Shown piece by piece: positions 1 to 8,713 of a stretch of DNA of 64,000 nucleotides. The position numbers and the translations under genes are program-made. This DNA is from Novosphingobium sp. (GTDB lineage: Bacteria; Pseudomonadota; Alphaproteobacteria; Sphingomonadales; Sphingomonadaceae): the NCBI RefSeq assembly GCF_027486195.1, contig NZ_JAIXPP010000093.1:62001-126000 (forward strand). Direction: 5' to 3'. The notes beneath the pieces are model-generated. The model did no database searches, had not been told where the DNA came from, and saw only the letters and a list, made by a program, of their open reading frames with translations. Numbering within the stretch: the stretch's first letter is position 1; the number at the start of each line of letters is the position of its first letter.

Positions 1-1295
1 CCACGACCCTGGCCGCCTCGGCCCTGACCACCGCCACGGTTGCTGCCCCGATCACCGCCGCGCCCGCGTGCATCGCGGTCATCGCGGCGCGCATCGCGCT
101 CGGCTTCCTCGGGCTTGCGGCTGACGGCAGGGAGCTTTGCGGCCTCGGCCAGGAAGCCTTCGGGCAGCGGCAGCGGCATGAGCTTGATGCCGGTCAGCTT
201 CTCGATGTCCTTGAGGTAGGGCTTCTCGTCCGGCGCGCAGAAGCTGATCGCCTCGCCGTCCGCACCTGCACGCGCGGTGCGGCCGATGCGGTGGACATAT
301 TGCTCGGCCACGTTGGGAAGCTCGAAGTTGAACACGTGGCTCACCCCGGTCACGTCGATCCCGCGCGCGGCGATATCGGTGGCAACGAGGATCGGGCACG
401 AACCCTGGCGGAACGCGTCCAGCGCGGCAGTGCGCTGCGCCTGGCTCTTGTTGCCGTGGATCGCGCGGGCGCTGATCGAAGCGGCGGAAAGATGGCGCAC
501 CACGCGGTCAGCGCCGTGCTTGGTGCGGGTAAACACCAGCGCGCGGTCAAGCTTGCCATCAGCCAGCAGGGCACGGATGCGCAGCGTGAGCAGCGCCTGC
601 TTCTCGGCCTGGTTGACGAAGGTGACGAACTGCTCGACGCGCTCGGCCGTGCTCGCCTGCGGGGTCACTTCCACGCGCACCGGGTTATTGATGAACTGCT
701 TGCCAAGGTCCGCGATCGCCTTGGGCATCGTCGCGGAGAAGAACAGGCTCTGGCGCTCCTTGGGCAGCAGGTTCGCCACACGCTTCAGCGCATGGATGAA
801 GCCGAGGTCCATCATCTGGTCCGCTTCATCGAGCACGAAGATCTCGACGCGGCTGAGCGTCAGCGCGCGCTGGTCGATAAGGTCGAGCAGGCGGCCCGGC
901 GTTGCCACCAGAATGTCGCAGCCCGGCACGAGGCGGCGGGCCTGCTTGCCCACCGGCACGCCGCCGAACACGCAGTCGACCGTCAGGCGCAGGTTCTTGG
1001 CATAAGCCGCAATGTTCTCGGCAATCTGCGCTGCGAGTTCACGCGTGGGCGAAAGCACCAGCATGCGGCACGAGGCTGGCTTGCGCGGCTTCATGTCCGC
1101 CGCAAGGCGGTGGAGCGAGGGCAGCGCGAAAGCGGCGGTCTTGCCGGTGCCGGTCTGCGCGATGCCGAGCAGGTCGCGGCCTTCGAGCAGCGCGGGGATC
1201 GACTGACGCTGGATCGGCGTCGGGTCGGTGTAGCCCTTGCTGGCAAGCGCGTGGAGAATCGGCTCGGCAAGGCCGAGATCGCTGAAGTATGACAT
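1..1295 (-). CDS. rhlE: DEAD-box ATP-dependent RNA helicase, RhlE type (C-terminal end cut by window edge)
   Basis: ATP-dependent RNA helicase, expected to act in the cytoplasm on structured RNA (ribosome assembly, RNA decay, cold adaptation in this family). Reading leftwards from ATG 1295, the protein starts MSYFSDLGLAEPIL and shows the family motifs in order: Q-motif (PTPIQ), Walker A AQTGTGKT, PTRELA, TPGR, DEAD in LDEADQMMDLGF, SAT in FFSATMPK, then the second RecA domain with ATDIAARGID and HRIGRTARAG. After the helicase core comes an Arg/Gly/Asp-rich tail (RGRGGDRG-type repeats) that runs off the window at base 1, so the stop codon is not seen. The basic RGG-like tail is usual for RhlE proteins and probably binds RNA. 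The exact paralogue (RhlE versus another DEAD-box type) is inferred from the Q-motif region and the tail. Confidence 0.9.
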   Translation of the reverse strand, partial: MSYFSDLGLAEPILHALASKGYTDPTPIQRQSIPALLEGRDLLGIAQTGTGKTAAFALPSLHRLAADMKPRKPASCRMLVLSPTRELAAQIAENIAAYAKNLRLTVDCVFGGVPVGKQARRLVPGCDILVATPGRLLDLIDQRALTLSRVEIFVLDEADQMMDLGFIHALKRVANLLPKERQSLFFSATMPKAIADLGKQFINNPVRVEVTPQASTAERVEQFVTFVNQAEKQALLTLRIRALLADGKLDRALVFTRTKHGADRVVRHLSAASISARAIHGNKSQAQRTAALDAFRQGSCPILVATDIAARGIDVTGVSHVFNFELPNVAEQYVHRIGRTARAGADGEAISFCAPDEKPYLKDIEKLTGIKLMPLPLPEGFLAEAAKLPAVSRKPEEAERDARRDDRDARGRGGDRGSNRGGGQGRGGQGR

Positions 1296-1581
1296 GTAGA
1301 ATCCAATCGGGTGTTTGGGCGCACGGCACGATGCGGCGCGCAGGCAGAAGGTCGACCATGCGACCCATGCGTGAAGGGGAAGCCAAGCGAAGCAGCCGTT
1401 CGACCGGGGCGAGTCTCGCCCTGAAACGGCGGACCTCACGCTTGCCCGGGCCTGCGGCGGAAAGTCCGCTCGCCAGTCCTGCTGGACGCGCACTTAAGCG
1501 CAATTGCGCGCAAAAGCAAGGAAATTGCGCGAGAGGGTTGCAGGCTTTCCAAGTGCCGGCCTGTCGTTCTATCACGGTGCG

Positions 1582-2907
1582 ATGCACCACCGCCTTGCCT
1601 TCGCGCTGTTCGCCGCCTCGTCCCTGCTCCCCGTCAGCGCTTTTGCCGCGCCTGCACTGACTGCGCCGGACAAGCGCATGGTCGCCACGGTGGAAGCGAA
1701 CGAGGCGCGCGATCTCGCCCTGCTCGAAAAGATGGTCAACCAGAACTCCGGCTCGCGCAATATCGCCGGGGTCAAGGCCGTGGCCGTGATGGTGCGGCCC
1801 GAATTCGAAGCGCTGGGCTTCACCGTGAAATGGCTGCCGATGGAACAGACCGGGCGCGCCGGGCATCTTGTCGCCACGCATACCGGCAAGCCGGGTGCCA
1901 AGCGTCTGCTGCTGATCGGCCATCTCGATACGGTGTTCGAGCCGGATTCGCCGTTCCAGACTTTCACCCGGCGGGGCGATTTCGCCAGCGGCCCCGGCGT
2001 GGCGGACAACAAGGGCGGCGTGGTCGCCATGCTCGCTGCGCTGCGGGCGATGGCAGCGGCGGGCACGCTCAAGCAGGCCAACATCGTCGCCTACCTGACG
2101 GGCGACGAGGAAGACGCCGGCGATCCGCAGTCTGCCGCGCGCGCCGATCTGATCGCCGAGGGCAAGAAGGCCGACGTCGCGCTCGATTTCGAAGGTCTTG
2201 CCCGCGATCTGGGGCCGGATGGCAAGCTTGTCGACATGGGCTCGATCGCCCGCCGCTCGGCCTATAGCTGGACGATTGATGTCACAGCTAAATCGGGCCA
2301 TTCCAGTGGTGTGTTCGGCGCCGATGGTGACGGCGCGATCTATGCCCTCGCGCGCATGCTCGCCGCGATCCGGGCCGAAGTGCCCGAGCCCAACCTCACG
2401 CTCAACGTCGGCATGATCGCGGGCGGGGCCGAAGCTGCGCTTGCCGCCGATCAGGCCCACGTCAGCGCTACGGGGAAGACCAACATCATCCCGGCCAAGG
2501 CCGTCGCGCGCGGTGATTTGCGCACGCTCTCGCCTGAACAGAATACCCGTGCGCAGGAAAAGATGGCCGCAATCGTCGCTCGCGCCTTCCCCGGTGCCAC
2601 GGCCCGGATCGTGTTCGAGGATGGCTACCCGCCGATGGCGCCGACTGACGCCAACCGCGCGCTGCTCGCCCGGCTCAACGATGTGAACGCCGCGCTCAGC
2701 CTCCCCGCAATGGCCCCGCTCGATCCGCTCAAGCGCGGCGCGGGGGATATCAGCTTCGTCGCCGCTGACGTGCCCGGCCTTGTCGGGCTTGGGCCCGCGA
2801 GCAAAGGGGATCACACCCCGGCGGAGACTGTCGATCTCATCAGCCTCACCCTCCAGGCCAAGCGCGCCGCGCTGCTGATGAGCCGGTTGGCGGCGGAAAA
2901 GCGCTGA
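1582..2907 (+). CDS. Exported M20-family metallopeptidase (glutamate carboxypeptidase-like)
   Basis: Zinc-dependent exopeptidase of the M20 family (441 aa), probably cleaving C-terminal amino acids such as glutamate from peptides or folate-like conjugates in the periplasm. The chosen ATG gives a typical signal peptide (MHHRLAFALFAASS...AFAA); an upstream in-frame start at 1504 would spoil it. Metal-site motifs are present: HLDTVFE (His and Asp), GPGVADNKGG (bridging Asp), DEEDAG (catalytic Glu pair) and a C-terminal His in KGDHTPAE. A dimerisation-type domain lies between about residues 230 and 340. Its stop overlaps the start of the following DUF1289 gene (TGATG), so the two are probably translated together. 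Divergent from the helicase; the 286-bp gap between them shows no feature I can support beyond being the shared promoter region. Confidence 0.88.
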   Translation: MHHRLAFALFAASSLLPVSAFAAPALTAPDKRMVATVEANEARDLALLEKMVNQNSGSRNIAGVKAVAVMVRPEFEALGFTVKWLPMEQTGRAGHLVATHTGKPGAKRLLLIGHLDTVFEPDSPFQTFTRRGDFASGPGVADNKGGVVAMLAALRAMAAAGTLKQANIVAYLTGDEEDAGDPQSAARADLIAEGKKADVALDFEGLARDLGPDGKLVDMGSIARRSAYSWTIDVTAKSGHSSGVFGADGDGAIYALARMLAAIRAEVPEPNLTLNVGMIAGGAEAALAADQAHVSATGKTNIIPAKAVARGDLRTLSPEQNTRAQEKMAAIVARAFPGATARIVFEDGYPPMAPTDANRALLARLNDVNAALSLPAMAPLDPLKRGAGDISFVAADVPGLVGLGPASKGDHTPAETVDLISLTLQAKRAALLMSRLAAEKR

Positions 2908-3092
2908 TGGACCATCCGCCAAGCCCCTGCACCGGCACCTGCACGCTCGATCCGTTCACGAAGCTGTGCCGCGGCTGCGCGCGCACGATCGAGGAAATCA
3001 TGGTCTGGCCCAGTGCCAGCGCCGCGCAGAAGCACGCCATCCTCGGCGCGCTAGGTGATCGCCTTCAGAGCGTCAGCGTCAGGTCGAAATAG
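2907..3092 (+). CDS. DUF1289 family small cysteine-rich protein
   Basis: A 61-residue protein of the DUF1289 family, often annotated as a putative Fe-S or metal-binding protein; its role is unknown. The N-terminal half carries the family pattern of four Cys (C8-x3-C12, then C21-x2-C24) followed by a conserved RTIEEI.. W segment. Its ATG overlaps the stop of the M20 peptidase gene (TGATG), giving translational coupling. Its 3' end overlaps the end of the convergent porin gene by 28 bp (3065-3092). Family membership is recognised from the Cys spacing and the W-containing helix. Confidence 0.85.
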   Translation: MDHPPSPCTGTCTLDPFTKLCRGCARTIEEIMVWPSASAAQKHAILGALGDRLQSVSVRSK

Positions 3093-4456
3093 CCGTAGAC
3101 GCTGTTGCCGCTGGCGGGCGCGTTGGGCGCATCGCGCAGGAACCCCTGCTTGAACAGCACCGCCCCGCCCGCCTCGGCCTGCAGCAGCGCAGGCACGAGC
3201 CAATGCCGCACCCGCGCCTCGGCCTGATGACCGGCAAAGCGCCCCGAAGCGCCCTTCGCATCGCGCACGCCCGTGGTCGCAAAAGCATCGCGCGGGTTTT
3301 CGAGCCACATCGCGCGGTAGGAGACCATCACATCGCTGCGCTTGTCCGGCTCCGCCTCGATGCGCAGCCCCGGTGAAAGGATGTTGGTCCGCTGCAAGGC
3401 GCCATAGAGCGCGGTCGGCCCGAAATCGAAGCGCCGCGCACCATAGAGCGTATCGAACCGGCCATAGTGCCCGGCCCGGCCGCCATCGCCGCTCGCGGCA
3501 TCGAACAGCGCGGCGAGGCGCGGCGTCCACCTGGTCTTGAGCGTGTAGCCCGCCTCGGCATGGAGGAACCACGCCGAGACATCGAGGTCGGTCCTGTCCG
3601 TTACCGCCGTGCTGCGCCGCGCGGTGCCAAACTGGTAGGCGCCTTCAACGTCGTGGTCCCACTGGCCCGTCGCCGGCCGCACGAAGGTCCGGGCGCCGAC
3701 GGTCCAGAGCCGGCGATTGCGCGTCAGCCGGGTGTCGCCGTCCTGCTCGGCCAGCCGGTAGCCATATGTCTCTAGCGTCCCGCCCAGCACATGCCGCAGC
3801 GTGGCATGCGCGCCGAAGAACTGGACGCGGGTGGTTTCCAGATCGACCTTCACGCGGTTGTCCCGCAGCCCTTGCGCATCGTCGGGCCGGCGGATCTGCG
3901 GCATGGTCCAGAACGCTTGCAGCCGCGTGCCGCCCTGCGTGGTCCATTCCAGGTTCGCGCCGGTAAAGCCGTTGGTGGTCTGGCGAAAGCGGTTGCGCGC
4001 GACCAGCCGCCGCGAGCCGATATCCATGGTCTGGCGGCCCAGCGTCAGCATGCCGTGTCCGCCTTTTGCACCCTTGCGCCCATCGCCCAGCTCGATCCTG
4101 GCATAGGCCTGCACGAGTTCGAGCGTGTTGACGTCCGATGTCGTGATGCTCGAAGTCGGCCCCTCGCCATAGGCGCGCGCATCCCACAGCTCGCCGCCGA
4201 AGCGGACGGGCCCCGCATCGTATTCGGCAGCCAGCGTCGTGCGCAGCGAAAAGAGCGAATCCGCAGCGGCAGGGCTGGGGCGGAACTGCCCGTCGATCCC
4301 CTCGACCCGCGCGCGCACTGTCGCGCTGATCGAAAGCTCCTCGGGCGCCCCCAGCGCTTCGGCGAGGGGGCCGGGCTTTGCCGAGGCAGGCACGGCAGCA
4401 GCAAGCGCGGCCAGCGCCGCGATGGAAAGGGCTCTCTTGGTCAAGGTCGCTTCCAA
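3065..4456 (-). CDS. Alginate-export-family outer-membrane porin (AlgE-like)
   Basis: A 463-residue predicted outer-membrane beta-barrel of the alginate_exp family. Members form anion-selective channels; in non-alginate producers such as sphingomonads the substrate is usually unknown. It starts with a clean signal peptide (MEATLTKRALSIAALAALAAA..ASA). The body is built of alternating amphipathic strands, with typical family phrases such as GGELWDARAYGEG near the N terminus, TLGRQTMDIGSRRL, and RNRFRQTTNGFTGA. The C-terminal strand ends FDLTLTL, a barrel end that BAM could recognise. Convergent with the DUF1289 gene. Upstream at 4457-4808 lies the manganese riboswitch region of the next gene, so both promoters probably sit in that gap. 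Confidence 0.82.
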   Translation of the reverse strand: MEATLTKRALSIAALAALAAAVPASAKPGPLAEALGAPEELSISATVRARVEGIDGQFRPSPAAADSLFSLRTTLAAEYDAGPVRFGGELWDARAYGEGPTSSITTSDVNTLELVQAYARIELGDGRKGAKGGHGMLTLGRQTMDIGSRRLVARNRFRQTTNGFTGANLEWTTQGGTRLQAFWTMPQIRRPDDAQGLRDNRVKVDLETTRVQFFGAHATLRHVLGGTLETYGYRLAEQDGDTRLTRNRRLWTVGARTFVRPATGQWDHDVEGAYQFGTARRSTAVTDRTDLDVSAWFLHAEAGYTLKTRWTPRLAALFDAASGDGGRAGHYGRFDTLYGARRFDFGPTALYGALQRTNILSPGLRIEAEPDKRSDVMVSYRAMWLENPRDAFATTGVRDAKGASGRFAGHQAEARVRHWLVPALLQAEAGGAVLFKQGFLRDAPNAPASGNSVYGYFDLTLTL

Positions 4457-4587
4457 AGATCCAGGGCGCGTCCCCTCCCGGTGTCGGGTCGGTGCATGAA
4501 TGCGCCGTGCCGCGCATAGAGCATCCGGCCGCGCCGTCCAACCGGGCTTGCCGCCTGTGCCAAACGGTCCTAGGGCCGCAGACAGTC

Positions 4588-4728
4588 ACTTGGGGAGTAG
4601 CCGCTGCGCGTCCCGCGCGCAGTCCCCCCGTCCAGCGGACGGACGCGTCAACATGCTTGGCCGAGAGGTCATGGCGCAGGCGGCAGGCACGGAGCGTCGC
4701 CGTTCCACCTGCCGGGCGAGACCAATGG
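4588..4728 (+). promoter_or_regulatory. yybP-ykoY manganese riboswitch
   Basis: The 5' leader of the GDT1-family gene carries the conserved blocks of the Mn2+-sensing yybP-ykoY riboswitch in the right order: GGGGAGTAGCC at 4592-4602, GTCAACATGCTTGG near 4647-4660, and GGCGAGACC at 4714-4722, with G/C stems between them (for example GTCC..GGAC around 4630-4641). These include the L1 and L3 segments that form the metal site in characterised members. Downstream (about 4746-4797) GGCCGGGCG and CGCCCGGCC can pair, with a competing GCCCGG at 4772, so an expression platform that hides or frees the start region at 4809 is plausible. Mn2+ would be expected to switch the gene on. The platform mechanism is inferred. 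Confidence 0.88.
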
Positions 4729-4808
4729 CACCGTATTTCCCTGTCCGGCCGGGCGGGGGAGGCCCGGTGCCGTTGTCTCGATTGCTCGCCCGGCCCTGGA
4801 AACCGCCC

Positions 4809-5384
4809 ATGCTCGAAGCCCTTTTCACCTCCACTGCCATCGTCGCCCTCGCCGAGATCGGCGACAAGACGCAGCTCCTCGCCATCGTGCTTGCTGCAAG
4901 GTTCAAGCGGCCCGTGCCGATCGTGCTCGGCATTCTCGTCGCCACGCTGGCCAACCATTTCCTCGCCGCGATGGCGGGATCGCTGGCTGCCGGCTGGTTC
5001 GACGGCCCCGCCTTCCGCTACGCCGTCGCCGTCGGCTTCCTCGCCATGGCGGCCTGGACCCTGGTGCCGGACAAGTTCGATGATGACGAAGCACCCGCCG
5101 TCTCGCGCGGCGGCGCGTTTCTCACCACACTCGTCGCGTTCTTCCTCGTCGAGATGGGCGACAAGACGCAGGTCGCCACTATCGCGCTCGGCGCGCGCTT
5201 CCACGATGCGCTGGCGGTCACGGCGGGCACCACGCTTGGCATGATGCTCGCCAATGTGCCTGCGGTGCTGCTCGGCGGCGAACTGGTCAAGCGCGTGCCG
5301 CTGGGCGTCGTGCGCAAGGTCGCCGCGCTCCTGTTCGCGCTGCTGGGCCTTTGGCTCCTGCTCGCGACAGCGGGAGTCATCTAG
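4809..5384 (+). CDS. TMEM165/GDT1 family protein, probable Mn2+ exporter (MneA type)
   Basis: A 191-residue inner-membrane transporter of the UPF0016/GDT1 family, which moves Mn2+ (and in some members Ca2+) out of the cytoplasm. It has the defining pair of E-x-G-D-K-T motifs, EIGDKTQ near residue 17 and EMGDKTQ near residue 118, each at the start of a three-helix repeat, with about six membrane segments in all. The start is set at ATG 4809 because it places the first EIGDKT helix at the N terminus and lies just behind the Mn2+ riboswitch; a longer in-frame reading to 4500 would run through the riboswitch. The riboswitch strongly supports manganese as substrate. Its stop overlaps the stop of the convergent mmcB gene. 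Confidence 0.9.
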   Translation: MLEALFTSTAIVALAEIGDKTQLLAIVLAARFKRPVPIVLGILVATLANHFLAAMAGSLAAGWFDGPAFRYAVAVGFLAMAAWTLVPDKFDDDEAPAVSRGGAFLTTLVAFFLVEMGDKTQVATIALGARFHDALAVTAGTTLGMMLANVPAVLLGGELVKRVPLGVVRKVAALLFALLGLWLLLATAGVI

Positions 5385-5881
5385 CTTTCCTCACCCCAGC
5401 CGGCACATAGCGGATCGCCGCTGACCACCAGCCGCCGCAGCGCCGCGCGTGCCAGCCGCTCAGTCTCGGCCTTGCGGCGCGCGGCGGCGAGGGGGAGGCT
5501 GGGGGCAGGGCGCAGGATTTCGGCATCATAGCCATCCGCCACGATCACCCCGCACAGGTCCGGCCGGAACGCCGGTGTTTCGAGGCACGCCCGGTCGAGG
5601 TGCGGGGCAAGCCCCCAGTAGAACCGGTCGCAGTACTCCAGATAATCCGGCCACTTCGCATCACCGAGGAGATCGGCGCGCGCCACCTTGATCTCCACGA
5701 TCACGATTCGGCCCTTGCCGTCGATCCCCATCAGGTCCGCTCGCCGGCCGGAGCGCAGCGGCATTTCGGGCAGGCACCAGATCCCGTTGCGCGCAAAGAG
5801 CCGGCCGATCCCGCGGGCGACGGCCTGTGCCTCCCGCTCGGCGGGAACAGGTGTGGCAGCAGGGAGGGCCGAATCGAACAT
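5381..5881 (-). CDS. mmcB: MmcB family DNA repair protein
   Basis: A 166-residue protein of the MmcB family. The Caulobacter member is an SOS-controlled, PD-(D/E)xK-nuclease-like protein acting with the ImuA/ImuB/DnaE2 mutasome in damage repair. The sequence shows the nuclease-fold signature: R-ADLMGID followed by the strand IVIVEIKVARADLLGD, in which D and E-I-K form the expected metal site, and then KWPDYLEYCDRFYWGLAP. Conserved RLVV..D near the C terminus. Convergent with the Mn exporter gene, with the stop codons overlapping. A LexA box is not obvious upstream by eye. Confidence 0.87.
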   Translation of the reverse strand: MFDSALPAATPVPAEREAQAVARGIGRLFARNGIWCLPEMPLRSGRRADLMGIDGKGRIVIVEIKVARADLLGDAKWPDYLEYCDRFYWGLAPHLDRACLETPAFRPDLCGVIVADGYDAEILRPAPSLPLAAARRKAETERLARAALRRLVVSGDPLCAGWGEES

Positions 5882-5928
5882 GGCCCCAGTTTAAGAACAA
5901 AAATGGAACAAGGGAAGAGCGCCGAGCG

Positions 5929-6306
5929 CTACCGCTCGATCCCCAGCGGCGGGATCAGCGCGAGCAGGCCCGCGCGCGCCGTGTGGAATTCCTGCCACAG
6001 CGCCAGCGCCGCCGCGCTTGCGGGCGCGCCGCTGCCATGCAGTGCCAACAGCGCGGCAAGACCGGGTTCGAGAATCGCGGCCAGATCGTCCACACCCTGT
6101 TCGGCCAGCCGATATCGCCAGCCGCCCGTATCGCGCAACATCGCGGGAAAGTTGCGAATCTCGGGCGAGCGGTACTCGGGCGCAATCCCGGCAAGTTCGC
6201 CGATCGCCGCCGCCGCGTGCACCGCCTTCCACTTCATCGCCATCTGGCTCGCCGCCGCGTGGCCGCCAGCGCGATTCGCATCATGGGAGGGGGGGCGAGT
6301 GGCCAT
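5929..6306 (-). CDS. Hypothetical protein (sphingomonad-type, unknown function)
   Basis: A 125-residue Ala/Leu-rich helical protein with no enzyme motif that I recognise. The central stretch (PEYRSPEIRNFPAMLRDTGGWRYRL) looks like a conserved sphingomonad family of unknown function. No signal peptide or membrane segment is visible. Same strand as mmcB and 47 bp upstream of it, so the two may share a transcript. Upstream lies a 15-bp tandem repeat and tRNA-Arg. Codon use is like the neighbouring genes, which supports it being real. Confidence 0.65.
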   Translation of the reverse strand: MATRPPSHDANRAGGHAAASQMAMKWKAVHAAAAIGELAGIAPEYRSPEIRNFPAMLRDTGGWRYRLAEQGVDDLAAILEPGLAALLALHGSGAPASAAALALWQEFHTARAGLLALIPPLGIER

Positions 6307-6371
6307 ACGGGGGAGACTATCCCCGCGTCCGCTACCAAATCGCTAAACCGCAAACTTCTGGTTACGATCCG

Positions 6372-6416
6372 CTGGCCATAAACCACTGGCCATAAACCAC
6401 TGGCCATAAACCACTG
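6372..6416. repeat. Three perfect tandem copies of a 15-bp repeat
   Basis: The unit CTGGCCATAAACCAC occurs three times head to tail (6372-6386, 6387-6401, 6402-6416), followed by CTGG-like sequence. It lies between the start of the hypothetical gene at 6306 (transcribed leftwards) and tRNA-Arg, in the probable promoter zone of both. It could be slipped-strand duplication or repeated binding sites; function is unknown. Confidence 0.85.
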
Positions 6417-6453
6417 GAATGCCGCGCGCGGCGCTGCTAGGCGGTTCGCCAAG

Positions 6454-6530
<77 letters not shown>

Positions 6531-6800
6531 CCTTTCAAATCCCTGGCGGCAACCGGTCTGCTCCGTACGAAGTGCGTATGGAGCATAGTGGCATGTGCAT
6601 TCTTACGCGGGCCAGTGCACGGCAATTGAGCCCAGCGACGTTTGCTTGCAGCGGCTCTATCGGCCTCGACAAGCAGCCGACTGGCTATGGCGGAAATAGC
6701 GCAAAGTCCCCTTGAGCCGGAGAGGCTTGATCCCGCCCCTCATCTGCTGATCATCCGCGAACGGGAGGTGGGCGCCTTCGCGAGAACCTCGCCCGTTCGC

Positions 6801-7682
6801 TCACCTCGTGTCAGCGGGTGCATTTGCACTTTCACCGCTATCCGGGACCGACGTGCGGTAATCTCCGAAAGCCCCATCGCGCGCATCGAGCGCACCGCGG
6901 ACGTTACCGGCGCGGAATCCGGCGAAGGTCTGCCGGGAGGCCTCTGTAGTCATCGCCAAGGCCTGCAGTTCCGTGCCCGCACGGATTGCAGACCGCAGCC
7001 CCATCGCCTCCATCGCCCGGTGCACCGACCGCTTGTTGATCTGCTGGACCTCGGGCGGAATCTTTGCGATTCGTTCCGCGATCTTGAGGACTTCGCCTTC
7101 AAGCGCCTCGTTGGGGAACGCCCGGTTGGCGAAACCTACGCGCACCGCTTCGTGGGCAGACAGCGCATCTCCGGTCAGCATCTGCTCCATCGCCGAGCGG
7201 AGGCCGCACAGCCAGGGATGGAACTGGGTATCGGGCGGGCTCATGCCGCGCACCGGCGGATAGCCGATCTGCGCATCGTCGCTCAGGTAAATGAGATCGC
7301 AGGCCGTCGCGAGCTCCGTCGCCCCGGCGAGGCACCAGCCGTGAACTTGCGCAACAACGGGTTTCGCCAGATCCCAGATCCGGAACACCCCTTCGACAAC
7401 ATGCCGCGGCCAGAACCCGGCGCCGCCTGCGGTGTGATAGGGCGGCTCCTGTTTGCCGGCCTCCGGCGAAAGGTCATAGCCGGCGGAAAAGCAGGAACCA
7501 GCGCCCCGCAAGATGATCACCCGAACCTCGGGGTCCTTGTCGGCCTCTTCAAGCGCCGCAAACAGCTCGGTCCTGAGGGCATTTGAAAGCGCGTTGCGCT
7601 TTTCCGGACGGTTCAGCGTGAGCCGGCGGATACCGGCACGCGGCGTGTCGCTCAGCACCAGAGACAGGGGCGCATCTTCCAT
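6801..7682 (-). CDS. Enoyl-CoA hydratase/isomerase (crotonase) family protein
   Basis: A 293-residue crotonase-fold protein, expected to act on an acyl-CoA thioester in a catabolic route. Crotonase features are LTLNRPEKRNALSNAL near the N terminus, the first oxyanion-loop segment FSAGYDL (about residues 65-71), and GWCLAGATELATACDL with the first catalytic-type Glu. Where classical hydratases have G-Q-P-E, this protein reads G-Y-P-P, so the second catalytic Glu seems to be replaced; it may be an isomerase, a hydrolase or another crotonase activity. ATG 7682 is chosen because a GGAG lies 9 nt upstream of it; an in-frame start at 7724 overlaps the SDR gene. It follows the SDR gene on the same strand by 19 bp, so the two form an operon. 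Confidence 0.8.
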   Translation of the reverse strand: MEDAPLSLVLSDTPRAGIRRLTLNRPEKRNALSNALRTELFAALEEADKDPEVRVIILRGAGSCFSAGYDLSPEAGKQEPPYHTAGGAGFWPRHVVEGVFRIWDLAKPVVAQVHGWCLAGATELATACDLIYLSDDAQIGYPPVRGMSPPDTQFHPWLCGLRSAMEQMLTGDALSAHEAVRVGFANRAFPNEALEGEVLKIAERIAKIPPEVQQINKRSVHRAMEAMGLRSAIRAGTELQALAMTTEASRQTFAGFRAGNVRGALDARDGAFGDYRTSVPDSGESANAPADTR

Positions 7683-7701
7683 CGGGGCAACTCCAGTTCG
7701 G

Positions 7702-8481
7702 TCAATAGATCGTGTACCCGCCATCGAGGACGATGCTGTCTCCGGTATGGAACCGTGATGCGTCGGAGGCGAGGTAGATCGCGATCCCGCCGAAATCCTC
7801 AGGCTCGATCCATTGCCGGAAGGGCACGCGCGAAATCACCTGCCGGTTGAACTTCTCGTTCGCTTGCGCGGCCTCGGTCATTTCGCTGACCGTCCAGCCC
7901 GGAAGCACCGCATTGGCGCGCACGCCGTAGCGAGCAAACTCGACAGCGGTTGCCCGAACCAGCGAACACAGCGCCCCCTTGGCCGCGCCATAGGCCTGGT
8001 TGCGTGCCGCGCCGTGGATGGCCGAAGTCGACGAAATCGCAATCAGCGATCCCCCTGGATCGCCCGCTTCGGCGCGCGCCTTCATATGCTTGCATGCCTC
8101 GCGCAGCGTGAAGAACACGCCGTCCAGATTGACCGCCATGACCTTGCGCCATTGCTCGGTCGGAAGCGTATCAAATTGACCGCCGCCGCCAACGCCGGCA
8201 TTGGCCACGACCGTATCGACACGGCCGAATTCGACGACCGCCTTTTCCATCGCAACGCGCACCGCATGCTCGTCCGACACATCGACGATCTCGCTGGCGA
8301 TGCGCGCCCCGGTTTCCTCCAGCCTGCTCTTTGCTGCAGCATTCTTTGCCGGGTTCGTTCCCCAGATGATAACGGACGCTCCGGCCTGCGCGAGGGCCTC
8401 TGCCATGCCGAGGCCGATGCCGCCGTTGCCCCCGGTCACGAGAGCTACCTTTCCGCTTAGGTCGAAGGGCTGGTAAGGCAT
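7702..8481 (-). CDS. SDR family oxidoreductase
   Basis: A 259-residue classical short-chain dehydrogenase/reductase, using NAD(P)H to interconvert an alcohol and a ketone. It shows the cofactor motif TGGNGGIG (residues 16-23), NAG at 94-96, the catalytic Ser (about 150-152), Y164 and K168 in the Y-x3-K pattern, and the C-terminal segment DSIVLDGGYTIY that ends many family members. First gene of a two-gene operon with the crotonase-like gene, divergent from the AraC regulator at 8714; the 232-bp gap between them is the probable control region. The substrate is unknown. The crotonase partner suggests a hydroxyacyl-CoA or a cyclic alcohol. Confidence 0.85.
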   Translation of the reverse strand: MPYQPFDLSGKVALVTGGNGGIGLGMAEALAQAGASVIIWGTNPAKNAAAKSRLEETGARIASEIVDVSDEHAVRVAMEKAVVEFGRVDTVVANAGVGGGGQFDTLPTEQWRKVMAVNLDGVFFTLREACKHMKARAEAGDPGGSLIAISSTSAIHGAARNQAYGAAKGALCSLVRATAVEFARYGVRANAVLPGWTVSEMTEAAQANEKFNRQVISRVPFRQWIEPEDFGGIAIYLASDASRFHTGDSIVLDGGYTIY

Positions 8482-8713
8482 TGCGATACTTCCTTAATTC
8501 GCACTCGGTTGCCGCATTGTGTGAGAGGGTCCTCCACAAGCGCGAGCTAGTCCACTTCTGCAAAGTGCTAGTGGAATCGCGGCCGCTGTCGAGACCGCAA
8601 CCGGGCGCTGGCGAAGGGCCTATCTTGATTCTTGGTCGGAAATTGAACGCCGCAGGATTGGAAAAGTCCGACAAGGTAGCAAAAACGCCGGTCACGATGC
8701 ACAAGATGTCGCC

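Noticed and set aside
1039..2922. A 627-codon minus-strand frame spanning the helicase start and the M20 peptidase gene
   Set aside because: It runs antisense to the M20 gene and out of frame with the helicase; no family motifs, Arg/Gly/Ala-rich shadow translation.
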